A stretch of 64,000 nt of DNA from an uncultured Caulobacterales bacterium (GTDB lineage: Bacteria > Pseudomonadota > Alphaproteobacteria > Caulobacterales > Maricaulaceae). The DNA lies in assembly GCA_938009235.1 (NCBI GenBank), contig CALLIK010000012.1, positions 1-64,000 of the forward strand, read 5' to 3'. Position 1 is the stretch's first letter. The number at the start of each line of letters is the position of its first letter. Below are positions 19,349 to 28,395 of this stretch, one piece after another. Made by a program: the position numbers and the translations under genes. A model generated the notes under the pieces. The model was given only the letters and a program-made list of their open reading frames with translations. It ran no database searches and was not told the origin of the DNA.

Positions 19349-19371
19349 AAGGCCCCGAAAGGGGCCTTTTT
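19349..19371 (+). terminator. Terminator of sdhCDA
   Basis: AAGGCCCC (19349-19356), GAAA loop, GGGGCCTT (19361-19368), then T. A compact, strong intrinsic terminator 40 bases after the sdhA stop. Confidence 0.93.
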
Positions 19372-19543
19372 GTTGAGTTGCTTCACCTTACGGTTATCAA
19401 TACTACCAAAATGAGAGGGTCGATGTCTAAGTTGAAGTATGTTTTTAGCCTAAGCTATTTCAAAAACATGATTTTATATGAATGTTTCAACCCGCAAGGT
19501 TGTTTGGTCGGCCCTGTTCATGATCTGATGAACTGGGCTTTAT

Positions 19544-20902
19544 TCAGTCGTTATTTGAAGATTTTTTGAAACTGTAACCAGGTACAATGAAGTTTAACCG
19601 TGCGGTAAATGAACTTCCGGCGTTTAACTCACTTTGAAGGTGTAGGTCGCCGCCCATTAATCTCGTCAATTCACGAGCTAAAGTTAAACCTAGGCCAGTC
19701 CCGCCATAGCGCCGTTTGATAGAGCCATCTTGTTGTGTGAAATGCTCAAAAATACGATCTCTATCTTCAAGCGCAATGCCAATACCCGTATCTGTTACAG
19801 TCATTAGAAGTGCGGCATGTCCCTGTGTATTTGAACTACCTGAAACTGAGAGTTCAATAGCGCCCGTATCAGTAAATTTGATAGCATTATCTAAGAGGGC
19901 ACTAATAATTTGTACGATTCTGATTTGATCACCAATTAATGACGAGGGGACGCTTGGTGCTATTTGTGTTTTAAGAATGAGCCCTTTAGCTGCAGCTCGT
20001 TCGGTAAAAGGTTTGGCGATGCTTTTAACCGTCTCGCGTAAATCGAATGCACTGTCATCAAGGACAATCCTACCCGCTTCTAATTGTGAGAATAATAAAA
20101 CGTTGCTGATGATTGTTTGTAAATTTTGACCTGAGTTTCTAATAATAGCCGCGTACTCGCGCTGTTCCTCGTCCAAATCCGTTTCTTCAAGAGCGTCGTT
20201 CATCCCAATAATGCCGTTCATGGGGGTGCAGAGTTCATGACTTATCGTTGCGAGGAAATCTGTCTTCGCGCGGTCCGACTCTTGGGCATAGCTAATACCT
20301 GCTTCTAATTCCCCAAAGGTTTCGTGCATGCTCTTAGAGAAAAATGCACTAACCATTGTGATCAAAATTGTGGCTAGACTCGCTTGGACCGCACGTTGAA
20401 AATTGCGGTCTGTGAATTTGTCAACATCAAAAATGGGCGTGTAGGTATACTGCGTGCTGACCCACCATAAAAACCAGATGCAGACTAGGGAAATTGTCCC
20501 GTATACGCTTGTTGCACGCCACCCACATATGAATCCATTGACGACAGTCCCCAATATCAAGAAGGGAATAAGAGATGAATTGATGCCTGTGTTTTGGTTT
20601 AAAGCTGATGACATCGTTGCCGCAATAATCAGGACGGAAAAGATGACAGCGTAAATTTGAAACCGTTTCGTACGACGCAACAACAGTATCGTCGCCGCGA
20701 CCAATACACATGCGATAAGCGAGACTGCATGGTCAAATGTATATCCGCCGTAAGAGTAAAACATGGTCACTTGATTGATGACCTGCGTTACAATGAAGGC
20801 GAAGCCCATTATGTAAACCGCTCTTGCACGCATAAATTCGCTTTTAGTTCTCAAGCGGTCGATGCCTAAAAAACGTTCAAATCTGCTAAATATATTTACC
20901 AT
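19544..20902 (-). CDS. Membrane sensor histidine kinase
   Basis: A 452-residue sensor kinase without a receiver domain. The N-terminal 200 residues contain about six hydrophobic segments (roughly 28-48, 58-75, 80-96, 102-122, 128-148, 172-192). The dimerisation domain has the phosphoacceptor segment SHELCTPMNGIIGM (His about 220), where the usual SHE(L/I)R has Cys in place of Arg. The ATPase domain shows the N box LLDNAIKF, G1 VTDTGIGI, F box EHFTQQD and G2 GGTGLGLTLA. No response regulator is adjacent, so it is an orphan. It converges on sdhA's terminator. Confidence 0.92.
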   Translation of the reverse strand: MVNIFSRFERFLGIDRLRTKSEFMRARAVYIMGFAFIVTQVINQVTMFYSYGGYTFDHAVSLIACVLVAATILLLRRTKRFQIYAVIFSVLIIAATMSSALNQNTGINSSLIPFLILGTVVNGFICGWRATSVYGTISLVCIWFLWWVSTQYTYTPIFDVDKFTDRNFQRAVQASLATILITMVSAFFSKSMHETFGELEAGISYAQESDRAKTDFLATISHELCTPMNGIIGMNDALEETDLDEEQREYAAIIRNSGQNLQTIISNVLLFSQLEAGRIVLDDSAFDLRETVKSIAKPFTERAAAKGLILKTQIAPSVPSSLIGDQIRIVQIISALLDNAIKFTDTGAIELSVSGSSNTQGHAALLMTVTDTGIGIALEDRDRIFEHFTQQDGSIKRRYGGTGLGLTLARELTRLMGGDLHLQSELNAGSSFTARLNFIVPGYSFKKSSNND

Positions 20903-20998
20903 GAGCGTGACTGTATACGGATATAGTTAGGAATTAGGAATGTTATTTATTTACGTGAAGGGCTGACAATTAATCACTTAAATTTATCTGCTTTCTGT

Positions 20999-22138
20999 CT
21001 ATCTCTGAGTTACCTCAGGAGCATTTGGGGTAAAGACAATGTCCCAAGCCCTTTTGAATAAGGCCTGCCCCGGTTTTTCAATGCAATAATATAGGATTGT
21101 TCCTAGTCCGATCATCGACGTTAAAAATAGTCCTAAGACGAGGGCGTAGTTCCAGGTAGGTCCGAAAATTTCAGTCCATTTTCTAAAGACCTGAAGTAGC
21201 GGCATATGACCTAGGTATATGGAATAGCTGATGAGACCCAGGAAGGTGAATGGCTTGATGGAGAGAACCTGCCTCAACAAGGAATGTTGACCGATACTCA
21301 AAACAGCCAGTAAAATCGCAAATAGTAGGACTGCGATATAATCAACATCATTGTTCACGCCATCAATCGCGATGATATATATGATGACATAGAGGAGGCC
21401 AATTTCTAGGCACGACTTGACGCCCCATCCCCAAAGTTTTGACGTCCAACGTGTCATACCTGAATCGACACTTGAGACAAATTTGCAAACTAAAACACCG
21501 AGGAAGATACCTGCAAATCCGCGCATCATTCCCGTATTTAAAATAATGGCGATTTGGTCAGTATGTGCGCGCGTTCCGGCAAAACTTCCAATTTCATGCT
21601 CTAGAATTACGTAGCACAATAAAACTATGAATGTGAGAGCGGCTAGAATGCCAGTCTGTTTGTTCGGACGTTTCACAAGCCCCATCAGGACAAAGAACAG
21701 GCAAATATTGACCCAAAATTCGACAGAGATTGACCAAGATGGGTAGTTCCAAGTGAGCCCATTTTGAACTCCCGCATTTTGCAGCAGAAAGACGTTTTCA
21801 AAAAAGCTTCCAAGGCGACTTTCGCCGCTCCAGTCTGGAAAGACGCTTAACTCTCCTGTCGCTAGAAATGTCGAGAGAGAATAGGCGGCTATCAACAAGA
21901 ACATCGTAAAAATATGTAAAGGCCACAGCCGCGATAATCGTGCGCCTATGAACTGCGTCAATGTTATTTTATGAAGTCGCGGCAAGTAGACATAGGCAAG
22001 AATAAAACCAGACAGGACAAAGAAGAAATCTACAGCCAGGTATCCACCTGGAAAAAAGACTGTTTTATTGAAGTGGTAAAGCGCAATCATTAGCGCAAAA
22101 AGACCTCGTAAACCGTCGATATATGCCAATCTATTCAT
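20999..22138 (-). CDS. Acyltransferase family 3 membrane protein (OafA/YrhL-like)
   Basis: Integral membrane O-acyltransferase (379 aa), a family that transfers acetyl or other acyl groups to sugars of surface polysaccharides or lipids. It begins with the hallmark YIDGLRGLFALMIALYHF (residues about 6-23) and GGYLAVDFFFVLSGFILAYVY (about 31-51), with the family Arg and His of the first helix. About ten hydrophobic helices follow. No extra SGNH domain is attached. There are no polysaccharide genes beside it, so the substrate is open. Confidence 0.9.
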   Translation of the reverse strand: MNRLAYIDGLRGLFALMIALYHFNKTVFFPGGYLAVDFFFVLSGFILAYVYLPRLHKITLTQFIGARLSRLWPLHIFTMFLLIAAYSLSTFLATGELSVFPDWSGESRLGSFFENVFLLQNAGVQNGLTWNYPSWSISVEFWVNICLFFVLMGLVKRPNKQTGILAALTFIVLLCYVILEHEIGSFAGTRAHTDQIAIILNTGMMRGFAGIFLGVLVCKFVSSVDSGMTRWTSKLWGWGVKSCLEIGLLYVIIYIIAIDGVNNDVDYIAVLLFAILLAVLSIGQHSLLRQVLSIKPFTFLGLISYSIYLGHMPLLQVFRKWTEIFGPTWNYALVLGLFLTSMIGLGTILYYCIEKPGQALFKRAWDIVFTPNAPEVTQR

Positions 22139-22212
22139 GTGAAATTGATCGCTTTTCTATAATTCTAAGACGTACACTTGTGTCGTCACTGTGTCAGGCA
22201 TACCACTAGATC

Positions 22213-23502
22213 ATGACTAATCTCTTTCAATCGGCTGGCCTTGAAGCCTCTGCACCAAAACCTTTGGCCGAAGCTTTGCGTCCTGCGATATTGGAGGATG
22301 TCGTGGGGCAATCACATTTGATTGGTCCAGAGGGGCCGATTGGACGCATGTTGGGGCAGGGGCGTTTATCGTCAATGATCCTTTGGGGACCACCCGGTGT
22401 TGGGAAAACGACGATCGCGCGTTTATTGGCGGATAGAGCTGACCTTGAATTCATACAGCTATCTGCCGTGTTTTCAGGCGTCGCTGATTTACGCAAAGCC
22501 TTTGAGGCCGCACGCGCGAGGCGTGAGTCAGGGCGCGGCACATTACTATTCGTGGACGAAATCCACCGTTTTAATCGCGCGCAACAAGACGGGTTTTTAC
22601 CCTATGTCGAAGAAGGCGTTGTCACGCTCGTCGGCGCGACAACAGAAAACCCCAGTTTTGAGTTAAACGGCGCTTTGCTGTCGCGGGCGCAGGTCTTCGT
22701 GTTGAACCGTCTGGATGATGCTGCATTACGGGGGCTGTTAGTGCGGGCAGAGGCGTATATCGGGCGGGCGTTGCCATTGGATGAAAGCGGGCGAGACACA
22801 CTGATTGGGTTCGCTGATGGGGATGGGCGTTATTTGTTAACGCTAGCAGATGAAGTCTTTCTGGCGGGAGAGACTGAGCTGGACGCCAAAGGTGTAGCTG
22901 AATTGCTGCAAAAACGCGCACCTGCTTATGATAAATCACGAGATGAGCATTATAATATTATCTCGGCGTTGCACAAATCTATGCGGGGGTCTGATCCCGA
23001 TGCTGCGCTCTATTGGTATGCGCGCATGATCACGGGCGGTGAAGACCCGCGCTATATTGCTCGGCGTCTTGTGCGGTTTGCCTCCGAAGATATTGGTCTC
23101 GCTGATCCGACAGCTTTGATGATCGCGTCTGAGGCGGCGCGAGCTTATGAGCGATTGGGCAGTCCTGAAGGCGATTTGTCATTGGCCCATGCAGTTGTCC
23201 ATCTCGCGACTGCACCAAAATCAGTGGGCGTTTATGTGGGGTATAAGGCGGCGATGAAAGCGGCCAAAGCGACGGGTAGCTTACCGCCGCCCAAACATAT
23301 TTTAAATGCGCCAACAAAGTTGATGAAAGATATTGGCTATGGGGATGGCTATGCTTATGATCCCAGCACTGAAACGGGGTTTTCAGGGCAAAATTATTTC
23401 CCTGATAATATGCCGCGTGAAGTCTTCTACGCCCCTAAAGGTGAGGGCCGTGAGGCGGCTATAAAGGCAAAACTTGAGGCGTGGTCTAAGCTACGACAAT
23501 AG
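22213..23502 (+). CDS. rarA: Replication-associated recombination protein A (AAA+ ATPase)
   Basis: RarA/MgsA (429 aa), a clamp-loader-like AAA+ ATPase acting at stalled replication forks. Walker A is GPPGVGKTT (about residues 59-67) and Walker B is LLFVDEIHRFNRAQQD (about 114-129), followed by sensor 1 VGATTENPSFELN. The C-terminal tetramerisation domain contains GSDPDAALYWYARMI and the conserved YGDGYAYDPS...FSGQNYFPD end. It starts 75 bases from the divergent acyltransferase start, so the two share a promoter region. Confidence 0.95.
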   Translation: MTNLFQSAGLEASAPKPLAEALRPAILEDVVGQSHLIGPEGPIGRMLGQGRLSSMILWGPPGVGKTTIARLLADRADLEFIQLSAVFSGVADLRKAFEAARARRESGRGTLLFVDEIHRFNRAQQDGFLPYVEEGVVTLVGATTENPSFELNGALLSRAQVFVLNRLDDAALRGLLVRAEAYIGRALPLDESGRDTLIGFADGDGRYLLTLADEVFLAGETELDAKGVAELLQKRAPAYDKSRDEHYNIISALHKSMRGSDPDAALYWYARMITGGEDPRYIARRLVRFASEDIGLADPTALMIASEAARAYERLGSPEGDLSLAHAVVHLATAPKSVGVYVGYKAAMKAAKATGSLPPPKHILNAPTKLMKDIGYGDGYAYDPSTETGFSGQNYFPDNMPREVFYAPKGEGREAAIKAKLEAWSKLRQ

Positions 23503-23571
23503 AGATATAACTAAGGAAATAATCAAGCGCAGCTTATGATTGTATAAAGATGTGCGTGATTATAATCGCTT

Positions 23572-24030
23572 ATGCGCTTCATTATTTCGACCCTGTTATT
23601 ATGTTTTTTCTGCTTCACTCTCGCGTCTTGTGGACCGAACATGTCTGTTTCGGAACAGGCTATAGAAGATAAGCCTGATATGATGGAAGACTTACAACCT
23701 CTCTCTCCAAAAATTTATGATTTCGTTCACGCGAGCACTCAGTTGTTTTTCATCGAAGGTCATTCGGCCATAAAGAGCAGTTTCCATCCAGTTCTACGCG
23801 GTATTTCAAAAGAGGATTGGAAGGTCATAGAAAGCCATGCTTCAGCTAAAGCTGATCTCAGGGCTATTGAATATTATGGCCACGGCTTTGGCGAAGATGA
23901 TGGCTTTAAGTTTATCGTTATTCAGCTGAAGGTCCCATTTGAGAATGGGTATAATCTTGTCAAAATAGTGGTGCCAGACGAAGAGGGCTGTTGTCGTTTG
24001 GCGGGAATTAATATTGAGGTCAAAACTTAA
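23572..24030 (+). CDS. Lipoprotein of unknown family, paralogue A
   Basis: Unrecognised 152-residue lipoprotein. The signal peptide ends LASC (Cys about 20). The mature part shares with the next gene the patterns EDLQPLSP, FxxEGHSA, an EYYGHGFGEDDGFKF segment (about residues 102-116), KVPFENGYNLVKI and a paired cysteine EGCC. The shared motifs show the two genes came from a tandem duplication. The fold seems to be a single small alpha/beta domain. No enzyme motif is visible. Confidence 0.82.
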   Translation: MRFIISTLLLCFFCFTLASCGPNMSVSEQAIEDKPDMMEDLQPLSPKIYDFVHASTQLFFIEGHSAIKSSFHPVLRGISKEDWKVIESHASAKADLRAIEYYGHGFGEDDGFKFIVIQLKVPFENGYNLVKIVVPDEEGCCRLAGINIEVKT

Positions 24031-24116
24031 ACGACTTCAGGGGTGTGGAGTTTTACATATCTTCTTGGTTGTAAATACGAATTTGAAACTAAATGGCGAA
24101 TCGTATATAAGATCAT

Positions 24117-24614
24117 ATGCAGTTCTTTACCAAAGCGATTTACCTGTTTTCTAGCTCACTTATACTCTCCGCCTGTGATGTGAATATCTCCACATCCCCT
24201 GGCAGTCTTGAGGATATGAACACGCCTAAAGTTATAGAGGGTTTAACGCCTTTACCTCCAGAGCGTGCAGCTTATGCGCAAGAGGTTATTAGGGCCTTCT
24301 ATTCAGAAGGTATGTCAGCCGTTCAGACGAGGACGCATCCTACCGTCGCAAAAGAGTTTCAAGGGATGAAAGCTGAGGCCATAGAGAAACTAGCTTCAAA
24401 TTCTGCGCGCGTTGAGGATATGGAATATTACGGCCATGGATATGGGCAAGAAAGAGGTTTCGACTTCACGATTATCGAGTACAAAGTCCCAAACGATAAT
24501 GGGTATGATGAAGTTAAAGTCATTGTGTCTAGCGCGGGAGAGTGCTGCCAAATTTTAGGATTTAATCTAATGGCAAAACTGGAAAAGAGTTTCACTCTTG
24601 GCGGTAAGAACTGA
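24117..24614 (+). CDS. Lipoprotein of unknown family, paralogue B
   Basis: Second, 165-residue member of the tandem pair. The signal peptide ends LSAC (Cys about 20). Shared features with the gene before it are EGLTPLPP, FYSEGMSAV, EYYGHGYGQERGFDF, YKVPNDNGYDEVKV and GECCQILG. The C-terminal extension KLEKSFTLGGKN is absent from the first copy. The adjacent Cys-Cys pair in both could form a disulfide or bind a ligand. Eighty-six bases separate the two genes, so they may be co-transcribed. Confidence 0.82.
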   Translation: MQFFTKAIYLFSSSLILSACDVNISTSPGSLEDMNTPKVIEGLTPLPPERAAYAQEVIRAFYSEGMSAVQTRTHPTVAKEFQGMKAEAIEKLASNSARVEDMEYYGHGYGQERGFDFTIIEYKVPNDNGYDEVKVIVSSAGECCQILGFNLMAKLEKSFTLGGKN

Positions 24615-24665
24615 CTTCGCTTAGCGAGCGTTGCATTTGATCTCTAATGCCCATACTCCTTTTAC

Positions 24666-25523
24666 ATGGCTCAATATAAAACACTCCTCATTTCGCGCGA
24701 TACAGAGGTCGCCTCTGTCGCCATTTTGACGTTGAACCGCCCAGACGCGATGAACAGCTTTAACCTCACCATGCACCGTGATCTTCAACGTGCCTATTCA
24801 GAGTTAGATGCCGACAGCTCCGTTCGTGTCATTGTTGTGACGGGTGCGGGACGTGCCTTTTGTGCAGGCGCAGACATTTCAAATGGGTTCGGGTCTGCTG
24901 GGTTAGATACTGCACCTACCTTTCATGAAGGTGTCTCGCGAGATGCAGGTGGTGAACTTGTGTTAGATATGTTCAAACTCGAGACACCCATAATTGGCGC
25001 GATCAACGGCCACGCAGTTGGCATTGGCGCGACGATGACTATGCCGATGGATATACGAATTTGTTCTGAAAAAACAAAATGGGCGTTTCCATTTGCGCGC
25101 CGCGGTATTGTCTTTGACGGAGCCGCGAGTTGGTTCTTACCGCGCCTCGTGGGCTGGTCGAAAGCGAATGAGTGGATTTTAAAAGCAAGCTTGATCTTGG
25201 CTGACGAAATGTACCGCGCAGGATATGTGAGTGAAGTGCATCCACCAGAGGCTGTCTTACCGCGTGCTTTAGATATGGCTCGTGACATTGCAGAGAATTG
25301 CTCTCCAACATCGACCGCTAGCAATAAACGTCTGCTGATGAATTCCATGATGGGCTACGGTGTTTTGGAACAAGCTGCATTCACTGCGCACATTGAGGAA
25401 AGTAAACTTTTAAATGCGGCTTTTATAAGCGAAGATTGCAAAGAGGGCGTGACGGCCTTCCTTGAGAAGCGGGCACCTAAATTTGCAGATCGAAAGTCTG
25501 ACCAAAGTGAAGAGATTGGATAA
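24666..25523 (+). CDS. Enoyl-CoA hydratase/isomerase family protein
   Basis: Crotonase-superfamily enzyme (285 aa), acting on acyl-CoA, probably in fatty-acid or amino-acid breakdown. The oxyanion-hole segments are GAGRAFCAGADI (about residues 59-70) and INGHAVGIGATMTMPMDIRI (about 113-132). The second glutamate position of true hydratases is not obvious in RRGIVFDGAASWFLPRLVG, where an Asp is present instead. This resembles PaaG/isomerase-like members more than mitochondrial-type hydratases. The exact reaction is therefore uncertain. The next gene starts five bases after its stop. Confidence 0.88.
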   Translation: MAQYKTLLISRDTEVASVAILTLNRPDAMNSFNLTMHRDLQRAYSELDADSSVRVIVVTGAGRAFCAGADISNGFGSAGLDTAPTFHEGVSRDAGGELVLDMFKLETPIIGAINGHAVGIGATMTMPMDIRICSEKTKWAFPFARRGIVFDGAASWFLPRLVGWSKANEWILKASLILADEMYRAGYVSEVHPPEAVLPRALDMARDIAENCSPTSTASNKRLLMNSMMGYGVLEQAAFTAHIEESKLLNAAFISEDCKEGVTAFLEKRAPKFADRKSDQSEEIG

Positions 25524-25527
25524 AATC

Positions 25528-26268
25528 ATGGATGTTAAATTAGATAGACGTTGCGTACTCCTTGGCTTGGCTGCGAGCCCTCTTGCTGCATGTGAAACAC
25601 TCGACCCTGCAATCTTAGACAGCATACTTAGCGGTGCAGGCGGTGGTTTAGGGGCTTTGTCAGCGGCCGAAGTTGCGTTGGGTTTGAAGGCCGCGCTCGA
25701 TAATGGCGTCGGTAGCGCCTTGTCTAATGTTGGCGCTTTAAATGGGTTTTTAGCGAATGACCTTATTCGTGTGCCTTTGCCTAAGGCCTTGCAGGATGTT
25801 CAGTCTTTCTTGGCACCCTTCGGAGCAGATGCTTTGCTCGTTGATCTTCAGACACAGCTCAACCGGGGCGCAGAAAAAGCGGCCCCCGTTGCGAAGGATA
25901 TTTTTATTAGTGCCGTGAAAAGCCTGACCATTACAGATGCATTTGATATTTTACGCGGTACAGATACGGCGGCAACTGAATATCTGCAGGGACGAACTTC
26001 GAGTAGTTTAAGCCAGTTATTTGCGCCGATTATGGAAAATGCATTAAACCAAACTGGGGCCTTGCGCTTGGTTGATGATGTATCCTCACAGCTCAGTGCT
26101 GTGCCCTTCGCACCAAATTTAGGGGCGAGCGCGCGGACTGATTTGATCGATCATGGTGTGAAATATGGCCTTAGCGGTGTTTTCCACTTTATTGGCGAAG
26201 AAGAGAAAGCTATTCGTGCGAATCCCGCGAAGCGTACATCTGATATACTTAGACGAGTTTTTGCATAG
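25528..26268 (+). CDS. DUF4197 family lipoprotein/secreted protein
   Basis: 246-residue exported protein of the DUF4197 type, function unknown. I take ATG 25528, five bases after the preceding stop, rather than an upstream in-frame start inside the hydratase gene. The N-terminus MDVKLDRRCVLLGLAASPLAAC combines a twin arginine with a lipobox LAAC (Cys about 22), so export could be Tat-dependent with lipidation. The family signature regions are visible: EVALGLKAALDNGVGSALSNVG, FLANDLIRVPLPKALQDVQ, and ISAVKSLTITDAFDILRGTDTAATEYLQGRT (in separate stretches). The C-terminus LDHGVKYGLSGVFHFIGEEE-like segment is also conserved in the family. Confidence 0.85.
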   Translation: MDVKLDRRCVLLGLAASPLAACETLDPAILDSILSGAGGGLGALSAAEVALGLKAALDNGVGSALSNVGALNGFLANDLIRVPLPKALQDVQSFLAPFGADALLVDLQTQLNRGAEKAAPVAKDIFISAVKSLTITDAFDILRGTDTAATEYLQGRTSSSLSQLFAPIMENALNQTGALRLVDDVSSQLSAVPFAPNLGASARTDLIDHGVKYGLSGVFHFIGEEEKAIRANPAKRTSDILRRVFA

Positions 26269-26421
26269 TTCTGATGGGTATATAGACTTGTTAATCCATA
26301 TGAACTGTGGGTGAACAAAGCTGAGGCGGGTAATTATTTTCTGTCATTTTGAGAAAAATTGTGCTTACGTAAATTACGCAATCCGTACGCCCCAACAACG
26401 TGGTTGCGCAAGGATGAACTA

Positions 26422-26715
26422 ATGCGCCCCACGCTAGAGCTTGGCGAACTAATCGCCACACACATGTCTGTACCTGGGAATATATCATCCGAACGTCCAA
26501 AAGCAGACTTCGTTATGTCTGGCTTGAGAGCGGCGACTTCGGCAAATTTTATGAACCGTAGAAAAATATTGTCTGACGTATCAGATGTTTTGGATTGTTG
26601 CGTTGAAGAATTAGAATTTCTTTTTTCAGAATTTTCTATGCAAACAGCTTCAACGGCAAAATACGACGTCATGGTACCAGATTTTAGATCCGCTTTATTA
26701 GTGAGCGCAGAATAG
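26422..26715 (+). CDS. Hypothetical small protein upstream of creD
   Basis: Possible 97-residue cytosolic protein. The start at 26422 is favoured by AAGGATGA 6-12 bases upstream; the frame extends further but without a ribosome site. The composition is ordinary for a folded protein, and a Cys-Cys pair occurs in DVLDCCVEELEFLF. I recognise no domain. A minus-strand frame of similar size covers the same bases, so coding status is not certain. Confidence 0.45.
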   Translation: MRPTLELGELIATHMSVPGNISSERPKADFVMSGLRAATSANFMNRRKILSDVSDVLDCCVEELEFLFSEFSMQTASTAKYDVMVPDFRSALLVSAE

Positions 26716-26782
26716 CCATTTCCTGACCATGACTTGGTCTAGATGACCCCTTAGTCATGCCATAGTTCACAGGCCAAAAGCT

Positions 26783-26800
26783 CTCTCATCTTCTGAGAGG
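26783..26800 (+). promoter_or_regulatory. Hairpin overlapping the creD ribosome site
   Basis: CTCTCA (26783-26788) and TGAGAG (26794-26799) are exact inverted repeats around TCTTC. The 3' arm includes the GAGAGG that would be the ribosome site of creD (ATG 26806), so the hairpin could hide it. A second CTCTC at 26801-26805 offers an alternative partner. Confidence 0.35.
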
Positions 26801-26805
26801 CTCTC

Positions 26806-28245
26806 ATGACGTCACCTAATTCTATACCCATAACTTTGCCCAGACTCCAAAGGTCTGCAGGTGTGAAGCTTATTCTTATTTGCGGACTTGTTTTGCTGAT
26901 GGCGATTCCAGCCATGTTTATTGGTGCAATTAGTTACGAGCGTTCAAATGCGGCAACTCAGGTCGCAAAAGATGTAAGCCAAAGATACGGTGGCCCGCAA
27001 ACTGTTATAGGTCCCATTTTATCAATCCCATACTCTAAGGTACAAGCAGACGGAGCCACAGAGACAGGGCATTACATTGTCTATCCCGACAAGGGTAAAG
27101 CAAATTTTTCGTCTGTAGAGGTCGAAGCCAAGACGCAGTCACTTTACAAAGTTCCGATATATACGGCGCAAGGTGAACTCTCCGCGCGGTTTGAAAACCT
27201 GCTCGCTAGAATAGACGCGCCTGACCTTGACTTAAATATGAAAAAGGCACGTTTCCTCGTTTCTGTTTCAGATGTCAGAGGATTGAAACAGGATGTACGT
27301 TTGCGAGGAGCTGATGGGCGGACGCAAGCGTTTGAACCGACCCAACGAGAGGTGAATGTTGGACGGCCTGTCCCTGCCACATTTGAGATTGATTCCAGAG
27401 GTAATCGCCGCACCGTTCGCCCTGCCATAATAGGCAAATCTCATATGGCTTTACCCAGTATCGGACATTGGATGGCGGTGCCTGCGGCTGACTGGCTTGA
27501 GCGTGATGAAGGGTTTGATGTCACTGTCGACCTTGTGCTTTCGGGCGCGCAAACTTTATCTATCCCGCCTTTCGCGAAGTCCACTGAGGTTCAGATGGTG
27601 TCCAATTGGGCCGACCCGGGATTCCAAGGTGAGTTCACGCCCCTAAACCGAGAGATCACTGATTCTGGGTTTGAGGCTAATTGGACGATGCCTTATCTTT
27701 CACGCGGTATTTTAGGGCAGGGAACGGCGAGTGATGTCCTGCGCGTGCTTGATCAAAACGTCGTACGAGTCAAATTTGTGAGTACGGATAATCCGTACCA
27801 AACCGTCAACCGTGCTTTGAAATATGCGGTCCTCTTTATCGGTCTCGTCTTTCTGGCTTATTTCCTGTTTGAGGTCATTGTGGGTGTGCCGGTCCATCCG
27901 GCCCAATATATTTTGATTGGACTTGCGCAGGCTATTTTCTACCTCTTGTTATTGGCCTTTGCAGAACGGATCGGCTTTACGCCAGCCTTTATTATCGCGG
28001 CCATGCTGACAGTTATGATTACGTCAGCTTATGCAGGGGCTGTATTTGGTCATCAATCATACATTTGGAAAGCGGGTGGCGTCTTTACGGCGGTTTATAG
28101 TCTTCTTTTTGTGTTGATGAGAATCGAAGATTTTGCCCTCATGATCGGAGCTTTGGCTAGTTTCATAGCCATCGCAGCTACGATGTACCTGACGCGAGAT
28201 ATGGATTGGTATAGTGGCGGTAAAATTGCCGCACCCTCTAATTAA
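26806..28245 (+). CDS. creD: CreD-like inner-membrane protein
   Basis: Inner-membrane protein of the CreD family (479 aa). In enterobacteria and Stenotrophomonas CreD is controlled by the CreBC two-component system and linked to envelope integrity and beta-lactam or colicin tolerance. A first helix (about residues 21-42) is followed by a large periplasmic region with RYGGPQTVIGPILSIPY and GRGILGQG-like motifs. A C-terminal bundle of five or six helices (about 345-470) includes the conserved EVIVGVPVHPAQYILIGLAQ stretch (in part). No creBC genes are adjacent, though an orphan kinase lies 6 kb away. Confidence 0.9.
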   Translation: MTSPNSIPITLPRLQRSAGVKLILICGLVLLMAIPAMFIGAISYERSNAATQVAKDVSQRYGGPQTVIGPILSIPYSKVQADGATETGHYIVYPDKGKANFSSVEVEAKTQSLYKVPIYTAQGELSARFENLLARIDAPDLDLNMKKARFLVSVSDVRGLKQDVRLRGADGRTQAFEPTQREVNVGRPVPATFEIDSRGNRRTVRPAIIGKSHMALPSIGHWMAVPAADWLERDEGFDVTVDLVLSGAQTLSIPPFAKSTEVQMVSNWADPGFQGEFTPLNREITDSGFEANWTMPYLSRGILGQGTASDVLRVLDQNVVRVKFVSTDNPYQTVNRALKYAVLFIGLVFLAYFLFEVIVGVPVHPAQYILIGLAQAIFYLLLLAFAERIGFTPAFIIAAMLTVMITSAYAGAVFGHQSYIWKAGGVFTAVYSLLFVLMRIEDFALMIGALASFIAIAATMYLTRDMDWYSGGKIAAPSN

Positions 28246-28395
28246 CTTTAACCTTACCAGGCCGTGTATACGGTTCGCTAAGGGCTTTCATGCGAGGGAT
28301 AACATATGCCGTGAGTTCCGTGAAAATGGCTTGGGTTTTGAGACGTTAGAGTCTAAGTGAAACACTAGAAATTTAGTTACGGACATCGCACTCCA

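Noticed and set aside
19378..19569. Possible 49-63 residue plus-strand protein after the sdh terminator
   Set aside because: An ATG at 19423 has GAGAGGG upstream, but the frame runs into the end of the opposite kinase gene and shows no domain; support too weak.
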